64,000 nt of DNA. Source: Aeromonas dhakensis (GTDB lineage Bacteria > Pseudomonadota > Gammaproteobacteria > Enterobacterales > Aeromonadaceae). Both the position numbers and the translations under genes were made by a program. This document shows positions 1 through 8,416 of the stretch, in pieces. Position 1 is the stretch's first letter; every line of letters starts with the position of its first letter. The notes beneath the pieces are model-generated. The model made no database searches, was not told the DNA's origin, and worked only from the letters and a program-made list of their open reading frames with translations. The stretch is taken from the NCBI RefSeq assembly GCF_000820305.1, contig NZ_CDBH01000060.1, positions 1-64,000 on the forward strand, in the 5' to 3' direction.

Positions 1-222
1 CCTGCGCCAGCGCCGGCGCGTGATTCTGCTTGGAGAGCTTGTTGCCGTCGGCCTGCACCGCCAGCGGCAGGTGCACCCAGGCGGGCACTGGCGCCCCTAG
101 GGTCTGGTAGAGGGCAATCTGGCGCACCGTCGGCTCCAGCAGGTCGGCGCCGCGCACTATCTCGGTGATGCCGCAGTCCATATCGTCCACCACCACCGCC
201 AGGTTGTAGGCGTAGAGGCCAT
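1..222 (-). pseudogene. gluQ: gluQ internal segment, in inverted orientation
   Basis: Read on the minus strand, this stretch encodes the middle of glutamyl-Q tRNA(Asp) synthetase, the class I enzyme that glutamylates queuosine in tRNA(Asp). The peptide [14 protein letters not shown] is visible, then [20 protein letters not shown], then the KMSKS-like [13 protein letters not shown] at the window edge. The next residues of the protein, DEVRPALW and onward, are not further along the minus strand. They sit on the plus strand from 242, in frame with a stop at 413-415. The middle of the gene is therefore flipped relative to its 3' end. The 5' part lies outside the window. This is either a real inversion or an assembly fold-back. 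Confidence 0.8.
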
Positions 223-242
223 CGCGCCGGCGCTGGCGCAGG
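1..242. repeat. 20-bp perfect inverted repeats bounding the flipped gluQ segment
   Basis: Positions 1-20 are the exact reverse complement of 223-242 (core GCGCCAGCGCCGGCGC). The match stops at the inner edge (21 against 222). It may extend outwards past base 1, which cannot be seen. In an uninterrupted gluQ the two arms would encode LRQRRRDG before the segment and APALAQ after it. Flipping the 202 bases between them restores one continuous plus-strand GluQ frame. Confidence 0.85.
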
Positions 243-415
243 ACGAGGTGCGCCCGGCCCTGTGGCGGGCGCTGCACTTCCTCGGTCAATGCCCGCCCCC
301 CGAGCTGCTGGCGAGCCGGGTGGACGAGATCATCAACTGGGGCATCGCCCACTGGCAACTGGCCAGGGTGCCCGCCAGCGAGAAGATTGCGCTGACAGCT
401 GGCGTAAACGAATAG
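223..415 (+). pseudogene. gluQ: gluQ 3' end (C-terminal tRNA-binding part)
   Basis: The plus-strand frame reads [20 protein letters not shown] and continues through [20 protein letters not shown] to a TAG stop at 413-415. This matches the C-terminal end of GluQ, which follows the [11 protein letters not shown] motif in normal family members. Going upstream, the frame enters the inverted segment and meets a TAG at 98-100, so no intact product can be made from this arrangement. It lies directly upstream of pcnB, the usual gammaproteobacterial position for gluQ, which supports plus as the gene's native strand. Confidence 0.75.
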
Positions 416-472
416 GCAGTTCAGGGGGATTTGGGTGTGAATCAGCGCGGTTTGCGATGATTTAGCCGGGAT

Positions 473-640
473 AATCCGAGTCAAACGAGATCAATTGCCG
501 TCACGGTTTTTCATTTGGTTAGACGTGAGTTATTGAATAGACCGCTATTTTTGGCGGCAATCCTGATTCAAACGGGATCAATTGCCAGCACGGTTTTTCA
601 TTTGGTTAGGCGTGAGCTATGATAGGCCGCTATTTTTTTG
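473..640 (+). repeat. two tandem ~87-bp repeats in the pcnB leader
   Basis: A unit starting near 478 (TCAAACGAGATCAATTGCC) is repeated starting near 565 (TCAAACGGGATCAATTGCC), a period of 87 bases. Both units share CACGGTTTTTCATTTGGTTAG, then GTGAG, and end in a small GC stem around a T-rich loop (543-558 and 625-642). The copies differ at scattered bases. They fill the space between the gluQ stop and pcnB. They could duplicate a promoter or a 3'-end hairpin; neither is established. Confidence 0.75.
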
Positions 641-676
641 GCCTCCCGTCAATTTGAAGTCATAACGAGGTGTACC

Positions 677-2137
677 ATTTTTTCCCAGATCGCAAACTTT
701 TGCCGCAAGGTGCTCGGCAAGGAAGACGGCGAGCAGTCGGTGGAGTCCCCCATTCCGGCCCGTGTCGCCGGGCAACGTCGTACCTTAAGCCGTGACCAGC
801 ACCCGATTTCGCGCAAAGAGATCAGCGAGAATGCACTCAAGGTGCTCTATCGCCTGAACAAGGGCGGCTACGAAGCCTACCTGGTCGGCGGCGGGGTACG
901 GGATCTGCTGCTCGGGAAGACGCCCAAGGATTTCGACATCGCCACCGATGCGACGCCGGAGCAGATCAAGTCTCTGTTCAGCAACTGCCGCCTGATCGGC
1001 CGCCGTTTCCGCCTGGCCCACATCGTCTTTGGTCGTGACGTGATCGAAGTGGCCACCTTCCGCGGTCACCACCATCAGGTCAATACCAGCAAACATGTGT
1101 CGGCCCAGTCCGATGAAGGGATGCTGCTGCGCGACAACGTCTACGGCACCATCGAAGAGGATGCCGAGCGTCGCGACTTTACCGTCAACGCCCTCTACTA
1201 CAGCGCCAAGGATTTCACCCTGCACGATTTCGAGGGTGGGCTGGAAGACCTGGCCGAGCGCAAGCTGGAACTCATCGGCGACCCCGAGACCCGCTACCGG
1301 GAAGATCCGGTGCGGATGCTGCGCGCCGTGCGCTTCGCCGCCAAGCTGGACATGACCATCAGCCCGCGCACCGCCGCCCCCATCAAGGAGCTGGCGCCGC
1401 TGCTGCAGGATATTCCGGCGGCCCGCCTGTTTGAGGAGACCCTCAAGCTGTTCCTGGCCGGCGATGCCCTGACCACCTACAAGCTGCTGCGCGAGTACGG
1501 CCTGTTCCAGCAGCTGTTCCCGCAGGTAGCCGCGCTGTTCACCCCGCACGGCAACTCGCCCTACGAGCAGTTCATCGAGCAGGCGCTGATCGATACCGAC
1601 ACTCGCGTTCGTGAAGAGAAGCGCGTCACCCCCGCCTTCCTCTACGCCACCCTGCTGTGGGGCTGCGTCGAGGCCCGCGGCCGGGTGCTGGAGAACGAGA
1701 GCGGCCTGCCCTGGTATGACGCCTTCATGTTGGCGATCAACGAGGTGCTGGACAACCAGGTGCGGATCATCGCCGTCCCGCGCCGTTTCACCACAGATGT
1801 GCGCGACATCTGGGCCCTGCAACAGCGGCTGACCCGCCGTCAGGGCCGCCACCCCGAGCGCGCCATGGAACACCCCAAGTTCCGTGCGGCGTTTGACTTC
1901 CTGCTGCTGCGCAACCGGGTCGAACGTGGCCTCGGCGAGCTGGCCAGCTGGTGGGAACGCTACGTGGAGTCCAACCCGGACGTGCGCCCGCAATTGCAAC
2001 GGGAGGCGACTCGCCGCCCGGCCAGCGGTGAGCGTGGTCAGAGCGGTGCGGCCCGCAGCAACGATGGCGAGAAACGCAGCAGCAACAGCCGCAACCGTCG
2101 TCGCCCCCGTCGTCGCAAACCGAAAGCGGCCGAGTGA
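677..2137 (+). CDS. pcnB: poly(A) polymerase I, AUU start
   Basis: Adds poly(A) tails to RNA 3' ends, promoting decay by the degradosome. The N-terminal nucleotidyltransferase domain shows [12 protein letters not shown] followed by KDFDIATDA, carrying the two catalytic Asp residues, then the RNA-binding head and neck. The C-terminus is strongly basic ([10 protein letters not shown]), as usual for PcnB. The start chosen is ATT at 677, because the peptide from there ([13 protein letters not shown]) aligns with the start of E. coli PcnB, itself known to start at AUU. An ACGAGG-like ribosome site at 665-670 sits 6-7 bases upstream. An in-frame TTG at 638 would add 13 residues not found in the family. 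The gene gives 486 residues, and its stop overlaps a possible GTG start of folK. Confidence 0.95.
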   Translation: MFSQIANFCRKVLGKEDGEQSVESPIPARVAGQRRTLSRDQHPISRKEISENALKVLYRLNKGGYEAYLVGGGVRDLLLGKTPKDFDIATDATPEQIKSLFSNCRLIGRRFRLAHIVFGRDVIEVATFRGHHHQVNTSKHVSAQSDEGMLLRDNVYGTIEEDAERRDFTVNALYYSAKDFTLHDFEGGLEDLAERKLELIGDPETRYREDPVRMLRAVRFAAKLDMTISPRTAAPIKELAPLLQDIPAARLFEETLKLFLAGDALTTYKLLREYGLFQQLFPQVAALFTPHGNSPYEQFIEQALIDTDTRVREEKRVTPAFLYATLLWGCVEARGRVLENESGLPWYDAFMLAINEVLDNQVRIIAVPRRFTTDVRDIWALQQRLTRRQGRHPERAMEHPKFRAAFDFLLLRNRVERGLGELASWWERYVESNPDVRPQLQREATRRPASGERGQSGAARSNDGEKRSSNSRNRRRPRRRKPKAAE

Positions 2138-2658
2138 CAACTGACGTGATGACCGAGGTCTTCGTCGCCATCGGCTCCAACCTGGCCGACCCCGTCGGCC
2201 AGGCTCGCCGCGCCATCGCCGCGCTGGCGACCCTGCCGGATTCCGTGCTGGTGCAGGCCTCGTCGCTTTACAGCAGCCGCCCCATGGGCCCTGCTGATCA
2301 ACCGGACTACGTCAATGCCGTGGCCCGGCTCAACACCCGGCTAGCGCCGCTGGCGCTGCTGGATCAACTGCAAAAAATCGAGCTGGAACAAGGACGAGTG
2401 CGCAAGGATGAGCGGTGGGGGCCGAGAACCCTGGATCTCGATCTGCTGCTGTTTGGCGATCAAGTGATCAACACAGAGCGCCTCATCGTTCCCCATTACG
2501 GCATGCAGGAGCGGGAGTTCGTGCTGCTGCCCCTGGCCGAAATCGCGCCCGCTCTGGTGCTGCCCTGCGGCACGCCGCTCGCACAACTGGTTGCCCGCTG
2601 CCCGCGCAATGGTCTTGCCATCATTGCCGCAAGTGCAGACGAACAGGAGCCTCTATGA
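2134..2658 (+). CDS. folK: 6-hydroxymethyl-7,8-dihydropterin pyrophosphokinase
   Basis: Transfers pyrophosphate from ATP to hydroxymethyl-dihydropterin in folate synthesis, in the cytoplasm. Family marks are [11 protein letters not shown] near the N-terminus, YVNAVARL, and the signature [16 protein letters not shown], whose aspartates bind magnesium and ATP. The GTG at 2134 overlaps the pcnB stop as GTGA, which suggests coupled translation. An ATG at 2149 ([11 protein letters not shown]) gives a length closer to that of other FolK proteins and is a good alternative. The end overlaps panB by four bases. Confidence 0.93.
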   Translation: MTTDVMTEVFVAIGSNLADPVGQARRAIAALATLPDSVLVQASSLYSSRPMGPADQPDYVNAVARLNTRLAPLALLDQLQKIELEQGRVRKDERWGPRTLDLDLLLFGDQVINTERLIVPHYGMQEREFVLLPLAEIAPALVLPCGTPLAQLVARCPRNGLAIIAASADEQEPL

Positions 2659-3449
2659 GCAAGATCACCACCACCAACCTGCTGAAGATGAAGCAGGAAG
2701 GCCAACGAATCACCGCCATTACCGCCTATGATGCCACCTTTGCCAAGCTGTTCGACGACGAGGGCGCCCACGTGCTGCTCATCGGCGATTCGCTGGGCAT
2801 GGTGCTGCAGGGTTGCCAGGATACCCTGGCGGTCAACATGGACGAGATGGTCTATCACACCCGTTGCGTGGTGCGCGGAACGACCAATGCCCTGGTGGTG
2901 AGCGATATGCCGTTCATGAGCTATGCCACCCCCGAGCAGACCTATCAGAACGCCGCCCGCCTGATGGCAGCCGGTGCCCGCATGGTGAAGATGGAAGGGG
3001 GCGACTGGCTGTGCGACTCCATCCGCCACCTGACCCGCAACGGCGTGCCGGTGTGCGGCCACCTCGGCCTCACCCCGCAATCCGTCCACGTGTTTGGCGG
3101 CTTCAAGGTGCAGGGGCGCGACGAGTTCCAGGCCCAGGAGATCTACCGTCAGGCCCTCGAGCTGCAGGCCGCCGGCATCCAGCTGCTGGTGCTCGAGTGC
3201 GTGCCCACTTCGCTGGCCGAGCGCATCAGCAAGGCGCTGCGCATTCCGGTGATCGGCATAGGTGCCGGCCCGGCCACCGACGGCCAGATCCTGGTGATGC
3301 ACGACGCCTTCGGCATCACCTCCGGCTATGTGCCCAAGTTCACCAAGAACTTCCTGGCCGAGACTGGCGACATGCGTGCCGCCATTCGGCTCTATGTGAA
3401 GCAGGTGAGCGAAGGGACTTTCCCGGGCCCGGAGCACTGCTTCAACTGA
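2655..3449 (+). CDS. panB: 3-methyl-2-oxobutanoate hydroxymethyltransferase
   Basis: First committed step of pantothenate synthesis: moves a hydroxymethyl group from methylene-tetrahydrofolate to ketoisovalerate. The 264 residues match the usual PanB length. Visible marks are [28 protein letters not shown] (metal-binding Asp), VKMEGG, and [16 protein letters not shown]. The start overlaps the folK stop as ATGA, so the two are probably translated together. This joins folate and pantothenate synthesis in one transcript with panC. Confidence 0.96.
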   Translation: MSKITTTNLLKMKQEGQRITAITAYDATFAKLFDDEGAHVLLIGDSLGMVLQGCQDTLAVNMDEMVYHTRCVVRGTTNALVVSDMPFMSYATPEQTYQNAARLMAAGARMVKMEGGDWLCDSIRHLTRNGVPVCGHLGLTPQSVHVFGGFKVQGRDEFQAQEIYRQALELQAAGIQLLVLECVPTSLAERISKALRIPVIGIGAGPATDGQILVMHDAFGITSGYVPKFTKNFLAETGDMRAAIRLYVKQVSEGTFPGPEHCFN

Positions 3450-3468
3450 TGTGATGCCGTGACGAGAG

Positions 3469-3489
3469 CGGGGGCCTGCGCCCCCGTTT
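3469..3489 (+). terminator. GC hairpin between panB and panC
   Basis: A 7-bp stem, CGGGGGC with GCCCCCG, closes a 4-base loop and is followed by only TTT. It lies between two genes that are usually co-transcribed, so it may attenuate or process the message rather than stop it fully. Confidence 0.4.
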
Positions 3490-3633
3490 CGCCCTCCGGG
3501 GCAGAGTGAGCCCCCTCTTTTGATGATTCATCCCAAGGTAACCGCCGATGATGATGCCGCGCGTTGACACTTCGCGCTTATCCGCACGGGCTCCTGCCCG
3601 CCTCTCTTTGATCTTTTCGAAGGTGAACAGTTG

Positions 3634-4491
3634 ATGTTGGTCGTTAACAATCCCGCCGCTCTGCGTGAACAGATCGGCCAATGGCGCCGTGAAGGGCGCG
3701 CCATCGCATTCGTGCCCACCATGGGCAACCTGCATCAGGGCCACCTTACCCTGGTGAAGGAGGCGCACAGCCACGCCGAGAAGGTGGTGGTCAGCATCTT
3801 CGTCAACCCGATGCAGTTCGACAAGGCCGAGGATCTCGCCAACTACCCCCGCACCCTGGAACAGGATTGCGCCGCGCTGGAGGCGGCCGGGGTGGACATG
3901 GTGTTCACGCCGACCCCGGAGATCATGTATCCGCAGGGGCTGGCCAGCCAGACCTTCGTCGAGGTACCGGGCCTCTCCGGTCTGCTGGAAGGAGCGCTGC
4001 GTCCAGGTCACTTCCGCGGCGTCAGCACAGTGGTCACCAAGCTGTTCAATCTGGTGCAGCCGGATGTGGCCTGCTTCGGCCAGAAGGATTACCAGCAGCT
4101 GGCGCTCATTCGCAAGATGGTGGCCGACATGGCGATGCCCATCCAGATCGTCGGCGTGCCCACCGTGCGGGCCGAAGATGGGCTGGCGCTCTCCTCGCGC
4201 AACGGCTACCTGACCGCCGCCGAGCGGGCCCTGGCCCCTGAGCTGGCGCGCACCATGAACTGGATCGCCGAGCAGATTGAAGCGGGTGACCATCACCTGC
4301 CCTCCCTGGTGGCCCAGGCCAGCCAGCGCCTCGACAAGGCCGGTTTTCGGACCGACGCCATCGACATCGTCGATGCCGCCACCCTGGAAGCGGCCACCGA
4401 CGAGAGCGAGCAGCTGGTGATCCTGATGGCGGCGTATCTCGGCAAGGCCCGCCTCATCGACAACCGGGTGGTGACGCTGGCCCGCCCCTGA
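3634..4491 (+). CDS. panC: pantothenate synthetase
   Basis: Joins pantoate and beta-alanine using ATP, the last step to pantothenate. It is a cytoplasmic HIGH-superfamily nucleotidyltransferase of 285 residues, a normal PanC length. Motifs seen are [16 protein letters not shown] (the HIGH-like site), [35 protein letters not shown] and [10 protein letters not shown]. The ATG at 3634 is preferred over the adjacent TTG at 3631 because GAAGGTGA (3619-3626) lies 7 bases upstream. About 180 bases and a hairpin separate it from panB. Confidence 0.96.
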   Translation: MLVVNNPAALREQIGQWRREGRAIAFVPTMGNLHQGHLTLVKEAHSHAEKVVVSIFVNPMQFDKAEDLANYPRTLEQDCAALEAAGVDMVFTPTPEIMYPQGLASQTFVEVPGLSGLLEGALRPGHFRGVSTVVTKLFNLVQPDVACFGQKDYQQLALIRKMVADMAMPIQIVGVPTVRAEDGLALSSRNGYLTAAERALAPELARTMNWIAEQIEAGDHHLPSLVAQASQRLDKAGFRTDAIDIVDAATLEAATDESEQLVILMAAYLGKARLIDNRVVTLARP

Positions 4492-4506
4492 GTCGCTGCG
4501 CCACTG

Positions 4507-4538
4507 ACAACAAAGCCCGCATGTGCGGGCTTTGTTGT
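4507..4538. terminator. bidirectional terminator between panC and the rhodanese gene
   Basis: A perfect 15-bp stem (ACAACAAAGCCCGCA with its complement) around a 2-base loop, with T-rich tails on both strands. It sits between convergent genes and can serve both. Confidence 0.85.
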
Positions 4539-4555
4539 ATCTGAGCACTTCCTGC

Positions 4556-5083
4556 CTACTCGGCGCTGACCGGGTACCCCGCCCCTTTCCAGGCGAAGAT
4601 GCCGCCCGGCACCCGATAGACCTGCTGATAGCCCTGGGTGACCGCCCAGGCGGCCCCGTTGTGGCTGCGGCCGCACTTGACGAAGCCGCAGTAGAACACC
4701 ACCGGACGGGTCTTGTCGGCCCCCAGCAGGGCCAACAGCTGCTCGGGCGTACCGCTCCCCTCGACGATCTGGCTCCAGTCATCGCCGGATTTGGCCTCCT
4801 TCACGAAGGCAAAATTCCTGGCCCCCGGAATGTGCTCCTTCTTGTAGGAGTCCTCGAACGGCATGGTGTCGATGATCACCAGCGCCTCACCTTTGTCCAT
4901 CCGGGTCTTCAGCTCAGCCACGGTCAGCAGCTGATAGCCACCCTGCTGGGTCTCCTGGGAGAGCTGTACCGCCGCCTGCTCTAGCTTGGTCTCCTGCTCG
5001 AACTGGTTGTCGCCACAGCCACCGAGGGCAAAGCTGGCCGCAATCAGCGAGGCCATCAGGGTGCGGGATTGCAATCTCATCAT
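4556..5083 (-). CDS. rhodanese-domain lipoprotein
   Basis: Predicted lipoprotein of 175 residues: a hydrophobic signal ends in the lipobox ALGGC, followed by GDN. Asp at +3 rather than +2 after Cys leaves inner- or outer-membrane fate open. The rest is a rhodanese-like fold with VIIDTMPFEDSYKKEHIPGA and the active loop FYCGFVKCGRSHNGA, which contains two cysteines. The start at 5083 follows AAAGGAG by 7 bases. It lies one base after the MauE-like gene upstream, so they form an operon. A MauE-type membrane protein next to a cysteine-bearing exported rhodanese suggests periplasmic sulfur or thiol redox work; substrates cannot be read from sequence. Confidence 0.8.
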   Translation of the reverse strand: MMRLQSRTLMASLIAASFALGGCGDNQFEQETKLEQAAVQLSQETQQGGYQLLTVAELKTRMDKGEALVIIDTMPFEDSYKKEHIPGARNFAFVKEAKSGDDWSQIVEGSGTPEQLLALLGADKTRPVVFYCGFVKCGRSHNGAAWAVTQGYQQVYRVPGGIFAWKGAGYPVSAE

Positions 5084-5084
5084 G

Positions 5085-5507
5085 TCACTGCTCCTTTGGA
5101 ACGGTAAAAACGAGGCGGGAGTGACGCAGCAAGGCGCCCGCAAGCGTCAACAGCAGCAGATCCCGCAAGAGGGCCTGTGGCAGCGAGCCGAGATCAGCCC
5201 TGCCAAGACAGCCGCAAGAGATGTCGAGCCCGATGGCGATGCCATAGCCCAACACCGGAATAAACAGGGCGAGCAGCCCGATCACCAGCCACAGTCCCCA
5301 GCGCCGGTTGGCGATGACCGCTAACCCGGCGCAGAGCTCCAGCCCGATAAGCCCCCAGACGGCAAGGGGAATGAACGGCGACCAGAGCAGGCCGAAGGCG
5401 CCGATCTGCTCGGCGAACAGGTCCGGCGCAGCCAGCTTGAACCCGGCGGAGGCGACGAAAAATCCCCCCAGCGCCAACCTGGCCAACACCCGCAGATACA
5501 CGGCCAT
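5085..5507 (-). CDS. MauE/DoxX-like inner membrane protein
   Basis: 140 residues with four predicted membrane helices (roughly 5-25, 40-65, 70-95, 110-130). The motif SCGCLG between helices 3 and 4 resembles the paired-cysteine motif of the methylamine-utilisation MauE family, which is thought to pass reducing equivalents to exported proteins. The start at 5507 has AGAGGTGG just upstream and is preferred over an earlier in-frame ATG at 5534. It is co-transcribed with the rhodanese lipoprotein, probably as its redox or maturation partner (inference). Confidence 0.75.
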   Translation of the reverse strand: MAVYLRVLARLALGGFFVASAGFKLAAPDLFAEQIGAFGLLWSPFIPLAVWGLIGLELCAGLAVIANRRWGLWLVIGLLALFIPVLGYGIAIGLDISCGCLGRADLGSLPQALLRDLLLLTLAGALLRHSRLVFTVPKEQ

Positions 5508-5625
5508 GGACCACCTCTTTATGGATAGTCGCATATTCTATCAACAACAGATGGGGTCGCAATGACCTGGCTCAGGAGCTACGACAAATCCGATTGTTGC
5601 TGACTTCGAACCGGTAAGGCAGTGG

Positions 5626-6033
5626 TTACACCCGGATGCTGCCAGCTTGCCTGGCTGCTGGTTCAGCCTCCTGAGACTGCCCCCGATCATACTGGTGGGC
5701 CAGCAACTCGGCGGCAAGCTCGACGGCACGCTCCAGCAATATCAGCAGGCTCTCCAAAGTCAGGTGATCGAGCCACTCGCGAGTCCATATAAGGGTTTCA
5801 CCCTGTTTGGTCTGGTCCAGTAGAAAGGCCGGTTCGTCACCAAGATGATTGAGCAGGGGAGCGTTGGGCATGGCGTGGCCCGGCAACAACAGATAGATCA
5901 CCAGGTGTCCCTCATCCTCTGCCAGCGTCAATACCAGCTCTTCGTTGATGGCGAGGGTGGTGACGGACTTGCCGCTGGCAGGCAAGGGTAAACCCAGTTC
6001 GGTAAAGAGGGTGGAGATGAGAGCGTGATACAT
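5626..6033 (-). CDS. CesT/SycE-like type III secretion chaperone
   Basis: A small protein of 135 residues with the layout of class I type III chaperones: an N-terminal helix (YHALISTLFTELGLPL), beta strands (KSVTTLAINEELVLTLAED, HLVIYLLLPG) and a leucine-rich C-terminal helix (SLLILLERAVELAAELLAH). Such chaperones bind the N-terminus of one effector as dimers and deliver it to the secretion ATPase. It diverges from the large gene at 6280. Its own promoter carries an ExsA-type box that mirrors the one before that gene. The family call rests on fold pattern and context, with no signature motif. Confidence 0.7.
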   Translation of the reverse strand: MYHALISTLFTELGLPLPASGKSVTTLAINEELVLTLAEDEGHLVIYLLLPGHAMPNAPLLNHLGDEPAFLLDQTKQGETLIWTREWLDHLTLESLLILLERAVELAAELLAHQYDRGQSQEAEPAARQAGSIRV

Positions 6034-6064
6034 GGATGAATCTCAGATTAGGGGAGAAAATGAC

Positions 6065-6115
6065 ACCCTATGTGGTCGGCCAGTCGCTGCTTATCACCTA
6101 AGGCCAGCTTTTTTT
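6065..6115 (-). promoter_or_regulatory. ExsA-type promoter of the chaperone gene
   Basis: On the minus strand, A-run 6115-6109, then AGCT, GGCC (6105-6102), then TGATA (6096-6092). After exactly 21 bases comes a -10-like TAGGGT (6070-6065). This fits the A-rich / GrC / TGayA pattern recalled for ExsA-family activators of type III secretion, with their long spacer to -10. The start codon is about 30 bases downstream. Confidence 0.65.
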
Positions 6116-6193
6116 AGGTTAGTGTCGGTTGAGGGGCGAGATATGCCGGAATTGTGAGCTGGCAAGCATCTTTAAAGGGGCTGTCCGAATCCT

Positions 6194-6244
6194 AAAAAAG
6201 GGGGGCCGAGAGTGACAGGGGAGAATGTCGGGCAGGCGTAGGCT
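6194..6244 (+). promoter_or_regulatory. ExsA-type promoter of the putative effector gene
   Basis: A-run 6194-6199, G-run, GGCC (6204-6207), TGACA (6213-6217), then exactly 21 bases to a -10-like TAGGCT (6239-6244). Spacing and key bases match the divergent box at 6065-6115: CCTAAAAAA, then GGCC, then GTGA in both. Two independent copies with the same geometry argue for a shared activator. Confidence 0.68.
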
Positions 6245-6279
6245 GAAGATATCCCCCTTTCCAAGTCAGGATCACTGCC

Positions 6280-8391
6280 ATGCCCGAGATGAGAATTGCA
6301 CCACAGGATTTGAATGCTGCTCGCACCCTGCCCAACGGGGGCGAACCAGCCCAGCCAGCAACGGCGCACCTTGGCAACGTACGATTGCGACTGCTGGATG
6401 CCGGCAACCGTGAGTTCGAACGTGGTATCCGTCGCGGGATCGGCCACATGCAGAGCTATGAACTCAAAGCGGTCAAACAAGCCGTACGCCAGTACCAGAA
6501 TGGAAAGACACCTTCGTTGGCCGGGCTGACCAAGATCGAGCAGGCGCTGCAGTTCTGGATCGATTCAGGCAAAAACCGCTCCCGCCAGCAGGATCCCGTG
6601 CTGAAACAACTGGTGGCCGACATTGCCGCCCGTCGGCAGGCGTTGGGACAAACAGGAAGCGCCCCTTCGTTTCAGCTGTCCTGGCTCTGTAACGCGCAGG
6701 GATTGGTCAATCAACCCATTGAGAGCAACCAGAAGATCCGCCAGTGGTGCAGTGAACTCGCCGGCCTGCAAAAGGAGGGGGCACACGATCTGTTCCACCA
6801 CGAGCTGCAAAGGGGGCTAGACCTGATGTACGGAGTGAGCGAGACCATGACGGCACGGCGGCTGGAGCGGGCTCCCACCCGGGAAGAGGTCGTCGACAGC
6901 CATGAGTGGAAGTGCTTCTGCGGCCTCTTGCGGGATCGCTTCCCTGCCGAGCTGACGCTCAAGCCGCAGGCCACCGCCGAGGAAAATGGTCGCGATATCC
7001 TGCTGACTCACAGCCAGTTGCTGGAGCTGACCCACCTCAAGGAGGTGTTGGCCCTCAGTATGGAGCAGAAGGTGAGTCAACAGGGAGAGATTGGCCTGCT
7101 CCGAACCGAGCTGCTGACGGCATTGGTCGATGGCCTGGATGAACCCTGGCTTGAACGCGAGGCTCAGGATAAAGCACTCTGGCAGAGAGAGGGTAAGTCA
7201 GAAAAGCACTACCAGACCGGTGGGCGGGCCGAGATCAAGAACCCGCTAGAGACTGCTGGCAAGGAGCTTAAACCGGGCGAACCAATGAGCCAGAAAGCCT
7301 TCAGCGGGCTTGGTCTGGTAAGCGCCAGTGCGCTGGTAGAAGCCTTTGCCAAAATCGAGATCGGCAAGTGGGAAGGTAGCCGTGATACTCCTGTGGGCGA
7401 ATTTAGCGGCAAGGTAGCACTGACCCAGGAGAACAAGGCGAGTGCCAAGGCAGAGCTGGTGGTGGGCAAGGTGGAAGGCTCGTTGGCATTCAACCCAGCC
7501 ACCCGCATCCTGAGTGAAACCGACGGTGATCGCTACAAGCCAGGCCCTCATGATGTGAGCCTGCTACGCATCGGCGCCAGTGCCGAGCTGGTGAGCAAGC
7601 TGGGTCTCTCGGCCGAAGCCAGCTGGACGGTGGGCAATCTGCTCAACCTCAAGTTGGCAGGTACTGCCGAGGCAGGGATCAATGCCAAGCTGGAGGCGGG
7701 AGCGGCGGCAATTATGACGCCGGCGGGTCCGATCCTGAGCGCCACAGCCAATGCTTCGGCTTTTGTCGGTCTCAAGGCGGAAGGCACTGCCCAGCTCAAT
7801 CTGCTCAAGAGCCAGTATGCCGATGCCTATAGTCTCTCGGCCAAGGTGCGAGCATCAGCCAATGTTGGCGTCGGGGCATCGGCCGGAGCTACCGCGGCAA
7901 TCGGACCTCAGGGGGCTAAACTCCATACCTCCCTCGGCGTAACGCTGGGGATAGGATCTGATGTGGGCTGGGAAGGCAGCGTCAACGCCATGGCGACCAA
8001 AGCCTATGCACTGGAGCTGGCGGCCCGCGCGGTGAATGCCTTTGATCAGCGCAAAGGGGAGATGCTTGAGGGACTGGCGATGGCTTCCGGCAACGACCAC
8101 CGCCTCTTCGAGCTGGCTCAGCGAGTCGAAAGCCGGATCGACACACTCACGTCACAGCTTGACGAGTTGCAACTGGCAACCAGTGCAAACCGGATCAGGA
8201 TGCAGGAAAGCCTTATCGATCCCGATATCGCCGCTGGCCGCAGCGCCATGGCCCAGGCCATCGATGACACCTTCGGGCTTGAGCGGGTCGATGAGCATGG
8301 GATCGTCACCGTGCCGGAGCGGGCAATTGAGCGCAATGAGAAACTTGAGCTCACCGCCCGGTTGCTCAAGGAGCATGCCATCAAGGTATAA
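6280..8391 (+). CDS. putative type III secreted effector, 703 residues
   Basis: No family recognised. The first ~25 residues are polar, rich in Ala, Pro and Asn, with no Sec signal, as in many type III effectors. Residues ~35-300 are helical and charged. From ~350 to 600 comes a long Ala/Gly-rich stretch of alternating polar and small residues (for example LKLAGTAEAGINAKLEAGAA and SAKVRASANVGVGASAGATA) suggesting repeated beta hairpins, flanked by Lys/Glu-rich strands. The last 100 residues are helical with a coiled-coil look (LFELAQRVESRIDTLTSQL). The ATG at 6280 has AGGA 9 bases upstream. A divergent CesT-like chaperone and an ExsA-type promoter support export by a type III system. A membrane-inserting or pore-like role for the beta region is speculation. 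Confidence 0.6.
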   Translation: MPEMRIAPQDLNAARTLPNGGEPAQPATAHLGNVRLRLLDAGNREFERGIRRGIGHMQSYELKAVKQAVRQYQNGKTPSLAGLTKIEQALQFWIDSGKNRSRQQDPVLKQLVADIAARRQALGQTGSAPSFQLSWLCNAQGLVNQPIESNQKIRQWCSELAGLQKEGAHDLFHHELQRGLDLMYGVSETMTARRLERAPTREEVVDSHEWKCFCGLLRDRFPAELTLKPQATAEENGRDILLTHSQLLELTHLKEVLALSMEQKVSQQGEIGLLRTELLTALVDGLDEPWLEREAQDKALWQREGKSEKHYQTGGRAEIKNPLETAGKELKPGEPMSQKAFSGLGLVSASALVEAFAKIEIGKWEGSRDTPVGEFSGKVALTQENKASAKAELVVGKVEGSLAFNPATRILSETDGDRYKPGPHDVSLLRIGASAELVSKLGLSAEASWTVGNLLNLKLAGTAEAGINAKLEAGAAAIMTPAGPILSATANASAFVGLKAEGTAQLNLLKSQYADAYSLSAKVRASANVGVGASAGATAAIGPQGAKLHTSLGVTLGIGSDVGWEGSVNAMATKAYALELAARAVNAFDQRKGEMLEGLAMASGNDHRLFELAQRVESRIDTLTSQLDELQLATSANRIRMQESLIDPDIAAGRSAMAQAIDDTFGLERVDEHGIVTVPERAIERNEKLELTARLLKEHAIKV

Positions 8392-8416
8392 CGGTCCGCT
8401 AATGACAATGAACAAT

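Noticed and set aside
638-676. TTG start of pcnB at 638
   Set aside because: The added 13 residues do not match the family and the TTG lies inside the tandem repeat; the ATT at 677 aligns with the E. coli start.
785-2140. Long minus-strand frame across pcnB
   Set aside because: It is the mirror of a well-supported gene in GC-rich DNA, with His/Gln/Gly-rich composition and no ribosome site or family match.
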